From an uncultured Armatimonadota bacterium (GTDB taxonomy: Bacteria > Armatimonadota > UBA5829 > DTJY01): a stretch of 10,467 nt of DNA. The notes under the pieces are model-generated. The model was not told where the DNA came from. It made no database searches and saw only the letters and a list, made by a program, of their open reading frames with translations. Numbering within the stretch: the stretch's first letter is position 1; each line of letters starts with the position of its first letter. The stretch spans positions 1-10,467 of the forward strand of contig CALNCU010000210.1 in the NCBI GenBank assembly GCA_937875395.1, given 5' to 3'. Position numbers and translations under genes: made by a program. This document shows, piece by piece, positions 6,493 through 10,467 of this stretch.

Positions 6493-6507
6493 ACGCATGC
6501 GCTTGGG
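6483..6507. repeat. inverted repeat between the kinase-like and FKBP genes
   Basis: CCCAAG (6483-6488) pairs with CTTGGG (6502-6507); the 13-base loop contains the palindrome CGCATGCG (6494-6501). It begins 4 bases past the kinase-like stop codon and overlaps the -35 box of the FKBP promoter. With no T run it is a weak terminator at best. An operator or an RNA processing hairpin is equally possible. Confidence 0.4.
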
Positions 6508-6511
6508 GCTT

Positions 6512-7210
6512 CTACGGATTCTGCCGTCCGCCGGATGTGCACCGGGCATCTATTGCCTCCCTAAGTATGCGGACGGCATCGTCATTCGTCCACCTATCCA
6601 TCCACAATGAAATATCAAAATGAAAATTATCAACCCTGCTCTTACCAAAGGCGCTTACTAAAAACGCTCTTCTTTCCTTATCAGAAAGGCGTATCTTGTT
6701 CTCTGCCTGCTCTTTGGTGAGGTGTTCATAGCTCATCATGTTGTTTACCCTAAGCTCGGCAGAGGCATCTATCCTGATACTTAAGGCATCCGGCAGAATA
6801 AAGTTTGCTCCGCGTCCAAGAATTATGGCATTTCCCAGCTTTGCTATGCCGCGAACTGCATGTCCCAGGTGCTTGCCGTAAACAAAACCGGCCATTTCAT
6901 GGTTTCCTATGGCTGCATGCACAAGAAGTTCCAGTTCAGACCGCCTCTTCTCATCAAATGCTTCAACCACACGACGGGAGACCTGGGCATCGCTTACAAT
7001 GGCATCCAGCAAATTACGATCCCACAGGCTCCATCCAAGCTGGTCGGCAAGCTTCCCGGCAATAATACGGGCGCCGCTGCCCATCCCCCTGGATATGGTG
7101 ACCACCATACTTTTGCACGGCGCACCGGCGGCAGATGATTCTTTTCCTGCCACATCCGCCCTACGGATCTGATCCAGCACCAACTGATCAATCTTTCTGG
7201 GACTACGCAT
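6512..7210 (-). CDS. cytidylate kinase-like family protein
   Basis: A 232-residue P-loop-type protein of the cytidylate-kinase-like family. An unusual N-terminal extension of about 34 residues (RSPRKIDQLVLDQIRRAD onward) is followed by VVTISRGMGSGARIIAGKLA (36-55), the family's variant nucleotide loop. Then come AIILGRGANFIL, the usual mid-domain signature, and a lid-like LSDKERRAFL with a closing DISLWMDRWTNDDAVRIL. The loop lacks the GK[ST] of true cytidylate kinases, as is normal for this family, so CMP phosphorylation should not be assumed. The start at 7210 is preferred over the upstream in-frame ATG at 7249 because AGAGGTG (complement of 7216-7222) lies 5 bases before it. The stop is TAG. 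It is the first gene of a minus-strand row with its own promoter. Confidence 0.85.
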   Translation of the reverse strand: MRSPRKIDQLVLDQIRRADVAGKESSAAGAPCKSMVVTISRGMGSGARIIAGKLADQLGWSLWDRNLLDAIVSDAQVSRRVVEAFDEKRRSELELLVHAAIGNHEMAGFVYGKHLGHAVRGIAKLGNAIILGRGANFILPDALSIRIDASAELRVNNMMSYEHLTKEQAENKIRLSDKERRAFLVSAFGKSRVDNFHFDISLWMDRWTNDDAVRILREAIDARCTSGGRQNP

Positions 7211-7270
7211 GTTTACACCTCTGCTGCAATGGTATTTAACGGGCGTCACATGAGCGCCTCCTCTACTTGA

Positions 7271-7299
7271 AGTCTACCCTTCTTGCTAATCTTTGTCAA
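7271..7299 (-). promoter_or_regulatory. promoter of the cytidylate-kinase-like gene
   Basis: Read on the minus strand, a perfect TTGACA (7299-7294) is followed after 17 bases by TAGACT (7276-7271). The predicted start is near 7264, leaving a leader of about 50 bases. It also argues for the start codon at 7210, since the alternative at 7249 would have only about 15 bases of leader. Confidence 0.65.
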
Positions 7300-7321
7300 C
7301 ATGCAGCAGCCGGCATGCGTT

Positions 7322-7351
7322 TTGAGCTGTTTCGCGCCGGGTAATTATATC
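7322..7351 (+). promoter_or_regulatory. possible promoter of the nucleotidyltransferase-TIM barrel operon
   Basis: TTGAGC (7322-7327) is followed by an AT-rich block in which TTATAT (7345-7350) or TATATC (7346-7351) could serve as -10 at 17 or 18 bases. The hexamers are imperfect. The predicted start near 7357 would make a leader of under 20 bases and would cut into the start-codon inverted repeat. Confidence 0.35.
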
Positions 7352-7375
7352 CCATGTCACAGGGAGGCATGGGAT
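7349..7375 (+). promoter_or_regulatory. inverted repeat framing the ribosome binding site and start codon
   Basis: ATCCCATG (7349-7356) is perfectly complementary to CATGGGAT (7368-7375). The 11-base loop holds the whole AGGGAGG ribosome binding site (7361-7367), and the right arm includes the first two bases of the start codon. If both arms are transcribed, translation could be controlled by this hairpin; if not, it may be a DNA operator. Confidence 0.5.
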
Positions 7376-8081
7376 GCAAATTCAGACCCCCGACTCAAAC
7401 ACAAAAACCTTTAGGGAGGCATTGGAAGCGCTGAACAGATCAAAGATACCGTTTACCATAGGCGGCGCTTTTGCCATGTACCACTACACAGATGTCTGGC
7501 GGAACACCAACGATCTGGATATATACCTGGAGCACCGGTTCCTCCCTGTTGCCGTAAACTACCTGTTAGAAAGCGGATTTGCAGATTATGGGGAGATGGC
7601 CCGGTATGACAGAAGCTGGATATACCATGCAACAAAAAACGGGACAATAGTAGACCTTATCTGGGAGCCCCCAAATCACCTGCAGCAGATAGACTCCACA
7701 TTCTTTGAGCGGGCCTCCCCCGGGCATTTTCTTGGCGTGCCTGTTAAGTTTCTGGCTGCGGATGACCTTATCTGGTTAAAGCTCTTTACGCTTAACCGCC
7801 ATAGATGCGACTGGCCGGATATATTCTACGTGGTAAGGGCCTGTCCGCAGGGGATGGACTGGAGGCGGATTATTGCAAAAATGGGAGAGCACTGGCCGGT
7901 TCTGCTATCATTCATAGTACTCTTTGATTGGGCGTACCCGGCATATTCGCACCACGTACCTGCAAATATAAGAACGGAGCTTTTGAAGAAGAAAGAGGCC
8001 CGGGCAGAGGAGACCGGGGTGACCACAAGAGAAGAACTTCTTGATCCCTGGATATACACGCGTCCCAGAGCTGAACAGTGA
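7374..8081 (+). CDS. nucleotidyltransferase-fold protein
   Basis: A 235-residue protein with the polymerase-beta-like nucleotidyltransferase signature. GG at 30-31 (PFTIGGAFAMYHY) is followed by RNTNDLDIYL with metal-type acids D47 and D49. A third acid is D94 in TIVDLIWEPP. Then comes LAADDLIWLKLF, which in related proteins starts the helical part, and a C-terminal helical, charged region. Such proteins transfer nucleotides to small molecules or proteins, but many are uncharacterised and I cannot name a substrate. The ATG at 7374 has GGGAGG 6 bases upstream. No HEPN-type partner lies next to it, which speaks against a classic MNT/HEPN toxin pair. The stop TGA lies 8 bases before the next ATG, so the two genes are surely co-transcribed. 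Confidence 0.75.
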   Translation: MQIQTPDSNTKTFREALEALNRSKIPFTIGGAFAMYHYTDVWRNTNDLDIYLEHRFLPVAVNYLLESGFADYGEMARYDRSWIYHATKNGTIVDLIWEPPNHLQQIDSTFFERASPGHFLGVPVKFLAADDLIWLKLFTLNRHRCDWPDIFYVVRACPQGMDWRRIIAKMGEHWPVLLSFIVLFDWAYPAYSHHVPANIRTELLKKKEARAEETGVTTREELLDPWIYTRPRAEQ

Positions 8082-8089
8082 GGCATAAT

Positions 8090-8869
8090 ATGCAGATAGG
8101 CGCCATGAACAACCCCATGACGGATGTAGTTGAGGAGATAGAATCTTACGCCGCCTGCGGATTTGATTTTATAGACCTTACGCTGGAACCGCAGATGGCC
8201 TATTCCGCCACCTTCCCCATTGCCAGGGTTCAGCAGGCGCTGGCGCGCACGGGGCTTGGAGTGGTAGGGCACACGGCATACTATCTGCCCATAGCGGCAG
8301 CCATACCGGAGATAAGGGAGGCAGGAATCCGCGAGGCGGAGAGAGATATTGAAATTTTTGCAGAACTTGGGGTAGATAAGGTAAACATTCATCCGTTCAC
8401 AAATGTGCCGCTGCACTCTACGCGGTGGATACGCGAGACTAATATTGATGCCTTCAGGCGGCTTGCAGAGTTTGCCCAATCTCATAATATGCGGTTGATG
8501 CTTGAAAACATGCCGCCGCAGTTTAACACCCCAAGAGACTTATCCGTTATATTTACGGCGGTTCCAAACCTGGCGTTTCATCTGGATGCCGGGCATGCAA
8601 ATCTTGAGACGGATTATAATCTTACCGTAGAACTTGCATCTCTCTTTGCAGATAGGCTGATACATGTGCATTTTTCAGATAATAACGGCGGAAACCTGGA
8701 TTTGCATCTGCCGCTTGGCGTAGGCCAGATAGACTGGAAGTGGATAGTGCATATACTAAAACGTATAGAGTACGATGGAACTATTACCCTTGAAGTCTTT
8801 GCACATGATAGAGAATACTTACTCATTAGCAAGAATAAATTAAGAAGGCTTTGGGACGAAAAGGTATAA
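8090..8869 (+). CDS. TIM-barrel sugar phosphate isomerase/epimerase or endonuclease IV-like protein
   Basis: A 259-residue xylose-isomerase-like TIM barrel. It keeps what looks like the full nine-residue metal set of the endonuclease IV fold: H61 (GHTAYY), H101 (NIHPF), E139 (LENMPP), D166 and H169 (LDAGHAN), H194 (HVHFSD), D204 and H206 (LDLHLPLG) and E235 (TLEVF). Most relatives are annotated as sugar phosphate isomerases or epimerases. The metal set is compatible with those and with AP endonuclease activity, and sequence alone does not decide. ATG 8090 is chosen because GTGAGG (8078-8083) sits 6 bases before it and MQIGAMNNP is a usual family start. A GTG at 8078 would overlap the upstream stop. 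The gene is second in an operon with the nucleotidyltransferase. Confidence 0.85.
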   Translation: MQIGAMNNPMTDVVEEIESYAACGFDFIDLTLEPQMAYSATFPIARVQQALARTGLGVVGHTAYYLPIAAAIPEIREAGIREAERDIEIFAELGVDKVNIHPFTNVPLHSTRWIRETNIDAFRRLAEFAQSHNMRLMLENMPPQFNTPRDLSVIFTAVPNLAFHLDAGHANLETDYNLTVELASLFADRLIHVHFSDNNGGNLDLHLPLGVGQIDWKWIVHILKRIEYDGTITLEVFAHDREYLLISKNKLRRLWDEKV

Positions 8870-8905
8870 AAGGGACGGCAACGCTGACGCCCCCTATATT
8901 GTATT

Positions 8906-8920
8906 GGGCCTGGGTGGCCC
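8906..8920. repeat. GC-rich hairpin between convergent genes
   Basis: GGGCC (8906-8910) pairs with GGCCC (8916-8920) around a 5-base loop. It lies in the 66-base gap between the TIM-barrel gene and the convergent dehydrogenase gene. Neither side has a T run, so a terminator function is only plausible from position. Confidence 0.35.
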
Positions 8921-8935
8921 GGAGTCTTTAGTTGG

Positions 8936-10123
8936 TTAAATCCAGCCCCTGTCAAACATGGACTGTACAACTTCTTCTACGGCCAGTATCTGTGCCGCCA
9001 GCCTGTGCGTAATATTTTTCTGCTGCACAACATCAGACACATCTGCATACGCATTAGACAGCTGCCGCAGAATAGCATTGTAGGTTTCGGACTTATCCGT
9101 AAGGCTTCCGGATTTGGCCTGCCGCCACTCTATGTAAGACGCTATAACGCCGCCGGAATTGGCCAGAATATCCGGGATGACCGGAATGGCACGCTCTGCA
9201 AGTATGGCCTGTCCTTCAACCGTGGTAGGATCGTTGGCAGCTTCTATTACAACCTTGGCCTTTATGTTGGCTGCAACATTTGCATCTATGGCATCTTCTA
9301 CGGCTGCGGGAATAACCACGTCTGCGGGAAGAGTCAGTATCTCATCGGCAGAGATTCTTGGCAGATCAAGCTCTTCCAGCGTCTTTGCGCTCATCATCTT
9401 ATCCACGGGAAGCCCGCCTTCAGAGTACACGGCACCCGTAATATCGGATATTGCAATTACGCGGGCGCCCCATTCGTGCAGAAAGTTCGCCGTCCAGCGC
9501 CCCACGTTACCAAACCCCTGTACTACAACAGAGGTATCGGAAACCGCCTTGCCTAGAATCCCTTCTATGGCCATCTTCGCGGTGGATGCAACGCCGTACC
9601 CGGTTGCCTCTACTCTTCCGGGAAGTCCGCCTATGCGCGGAGGCTTGCCGGTTACGCACTCTGGAATGTGAGTGCATCCGTAGATAGTAGCCATGTCATA
9701 TGGGGTGGTACCCATATCCGGCGCGGGAACATAAGAGCCGTTGTTAATAATAGGCCCAAATACGTGAACGTACTCTTTAATAAGCGCACGCCTGGATTCC
9801 GGCGTAAGCGTTGCGGGGTCAATGCATATCCCGGACTTGCCGCCGCCAAACGGAATCTTTGCCAGCGCGCACTTGTACGTCATAAGTTCGGAGAGGCGCC
9901 TGGTCTCCTCCAGGGTTACTTTACCTGACATGCGGATACCGCCCTTGGCGGGCCCCCTGACCTGGCTGTGCAGTACCACGTAGGTGTCTGCGCAGATAAG
10001 CTTGCCATCCCACTTTAGACTGAGGTTTGCATAGTGTTCCTGGCCGCTTTTTCTAAGCATGTATTCTGCATCGCGGCCAAGTTCCATATGCTTGGAGATC
10101 TTGCTGAAATCTAGAACGCTCAT
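8936..10123 (-). CDS. gdhA: Glu/Leu/Phe/Val dehydrogenase family, probable glutamate dehydrogenase
   Basis: A 395-residue amino acid dehydrogenase, likely converting glutamate to 2-oxoglutarate and ammonia. The substrate domain has GPAKGGIR (K60), LMTYKCALAK (K84) and PFGGGKSGI with catalytic-type K96, then VPAPDMGT with the proton-relay Asp. The Rossmann part has VVVQGFGNVGRW and an Asp closing strand 2 (AISDITG), which favours NAD. ANSGGVIASYIEW near the end is typical. Two details differ from the usual EGANGPTT: here EAANDPTT. The protein is about 20-30 residues shorter at the N-terminus than many family members. The start is supported by AAGGAG (within the complement of 10131-10137), 7 bases from the ATG. 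The stop is TAA. It is monocistronic in the window. The family is certain; glutamate preference is inferred. Confidence 0.93.
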   Translation of the reverse strand: MSVLDFSKISKHMELGRDAEYMLRKSGQEHYANLSLKWDGKLICADTYVVLHSQVRGPAKGGIRMSGKVTLEETRRLSELMTYKCALAKIPFGGGKSGICIDPATLTPESRRALIKEYVHVFGPIINNGSYVPAPDMGTTPYDMATIYGCTHIPECVTGKPPRIGGLPGRVEATGYGVASTAKMAIEGILGKAVSDTSVVVQGFGNVGRWTANFLHEWGARVIAISDITGAVYSEGGLPVDKMMSAKTLEELDLPRISADEILTLPADVVIPAAVEDAIDANVAANIKAKVVIEAANDPTTVEGQAILAERAIPVIPDILANSGGVIASYIEWRQAKSGSLTDKSETYNAILRQLSNAYADVSDVVQQKNITHRLAAQILAVEEVVQSMFDRGWI

Positions 10124-10263
10124 CTATCAGCTCCTTTGATATATTGCCATTCCATCAATGGCTAATCAGGAAACGGCGTATCAAAGAACTATTACTATCC
10201 TGCGCCGAATAACCTGCTAATTAAGAATTAAGGATTTATTAGGAGTCTTCCTCCCCCGGTTAT

Positions 10264-10293
10264 TAAATTTTTACTGATGAAGTGAAAAATTTA
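10264..10293. repeat. inverted repeat in the dehydrogenase upstream region
   Basis: TAAATTTTT (10264-10272) is perfectly complementary to AAAAATTTA (10285-10293) across 12 bases. It lies downstream of the candidate promoter, in the predicted leader of the dehydrogenase transcript. It may be an operator or a leader hairpin. Confidence 0.4.
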
Positions 10294-10298
10294 CTCTA

Positions 10299-10326
10299 TT
10301 TATATAATACAATAAATATAAAACAA
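10299..10326 (-). promoter_or_regulatory. weak promoter candidate of the dehydrogenase gene
   Basis: Read on the minus strand, TTGTTT (10326-10321) and TATAAA (10304-10299) are 16 bases apart. This would give a leader of about 170 bases. The block is so AT-rich that chance matches are expected. Confidence 0.3.
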
Positions 10327-10366
10327 TGTCTTGGGAAATTCTATCTTGTTGTGAGGAAATTTTGCA

Positions 10367-10394
10367 GGGGAGGGAGAGTATTATCCCCCTCCCC
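10367..10394. repeat. GC-rich inverted repeat
   Basis: GGGGAGGG (10367-10374) pairs with CCCTCCCC (10387-10394) around a 12-base loop. It is a strong stem in an AT-rich setting, but neither side carries a T run. It may terminate a gene beyond the right edge, or be a regulatory site. Confidence 0.45.
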
Positions 10395-10432
10395 CTAGAA
10401 AGCATCTCTCAGTAGATAATGCTAGTACTCTG

Positions 10433-10454
10433 TAAACTTGGATTTGCAAGTTTA
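10433..10454. repeat. 8-base inverted repeat
   Basis: TAAACTTG (10433-10440) and CAAGTTTA (10447-10454) are perfect complements with a 6-base spacer, a layout typical of repressor operators. Its function is unknown. Confidence 0.35.
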
Positions 10455-10467
10455 AACAAGGCTTCGG

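Larger units (their letters stand above)
10138..10467. other. gene-free AT-rich region upstream of the dehydrogenase gene
   Basis: I find no convincing gene in these 330 bases. The region is AT-rich, notably 10255-10330, and contains a weak minus-strand promoter candidate and three inverted repeats listed separately. It probably holds the dehydrogenase control region and the border of a gene beyond the window. Confidence 0.6.

Noticed and set aside
7211..7249. Upstream start for the cytidylate-kinase-like gene
   Set aside because: A good AGAGGTG signal lies 5 bases before the inner ATG, and the predicted transcript start near 7264 leaves almost no leader for the longer form.
8078..8081. GTG start for the TIM-barrel gene, overlapping the upstream stop
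   Set aside because: The ATG at 8090 has GTGAGG at ideal spacing and gives the usual family N-terminus.
9005..9671. Plus-strand open frames of 170-183 codons opposite the dehydrogenase gene
   Set aside because: The dehydrogenase motifs on the other strand are unmistakable; these are shadows with composition-driven sequence.
1..10467. Mobile element, CRISPR array, tRNA or rRNA
   Set aside because: No transposase or integrase motifs, regularly spaced repeats or cloverleaf/rRNA-like stretches were seen on either strand.

Overview
This 10.5 kb window is a compact piece of bacterial chromosome of about 50% GC by eye. It has short intergenic gaps, sigma70-type promoters and frequent purine-rich ribosome binding sites. 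The gene set is an M3 oligoendopeptidase, a transaldolase/glucose-6-phosphate isomerase locus of the fused Tal-Pgi type, an RRM protein with a Gly/Arg tail, a membrane-anchored FKBP, a cytidylate-kinase-like protein and a Glu dehydrogenase. This fits a Chloroflexota (possibly Dehalococcoidia-like) genome best. That placement is an inference from gene content, not a proven assignment. I see no insertion sequence, CRISPR array, tRNA, rRNA or prophage gene.

Layout. 65-1849 (minus): M3 oligoendopeptidase, with a good promoter. 2030-4933 (plus): a transaldolase-like gene followed at once by glucose-6-phosphate isomerase. The two lie in one reading frame, separated by a single TGA with ATG as the next codon. 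4938-5012 (minus): a probable small hairpin RNA with its own promoter and a U8 terminator. 5100-5617 (plus): promoter, structured leader, RRM RNA-binding protein, and a textbook Rho-independent terminator. 5649-7210 (minus): cytidylate-kinase-like protein, then FKBP (own promoter), then a 63-residue protein of unknown function. 7322-8869 (plus): a nucleotidyltransferase-fold protein and an endonuclease IV/sugar isomerase-type TIM barrel in one operon. 8936-10123 (minus): Glu/Leu/Phe/Val dehydrogenase. 10138-10467: gene-free, AT-rich, with several dyads.

The most unusual part is the Tal-Pgi locus. The isomerase keeps all its hallmark motifs. The transaldolase is full length, but by my alignment from memory it has lost the Schiff-base lysine and five other active-site residues. 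It therefore looks like a conserved-fold, non-catalytic transaldolase. The TGA falls exactly where the fused family has Trp. The other roughly 45 Trp codons in the window are all TGG, so a genetic code change is unlikely. Other points of interest are the small RNA candidate, mutually exclusive hairpins in front of the RRM gene, and a start-codon hairpin in front of the nucleotidyltransferase gene.

Functionally the window is a mosaic of short transcription units: peptide degradation (oligoendopeptidase) and amino acid nitrogen/carbon exchange (GDH), central sugar phosphate metabolism (Pgi), RNA handling (RRM) and extracytoplasmic protein folding (FKBP). Nothing shows that these units share one pathway.
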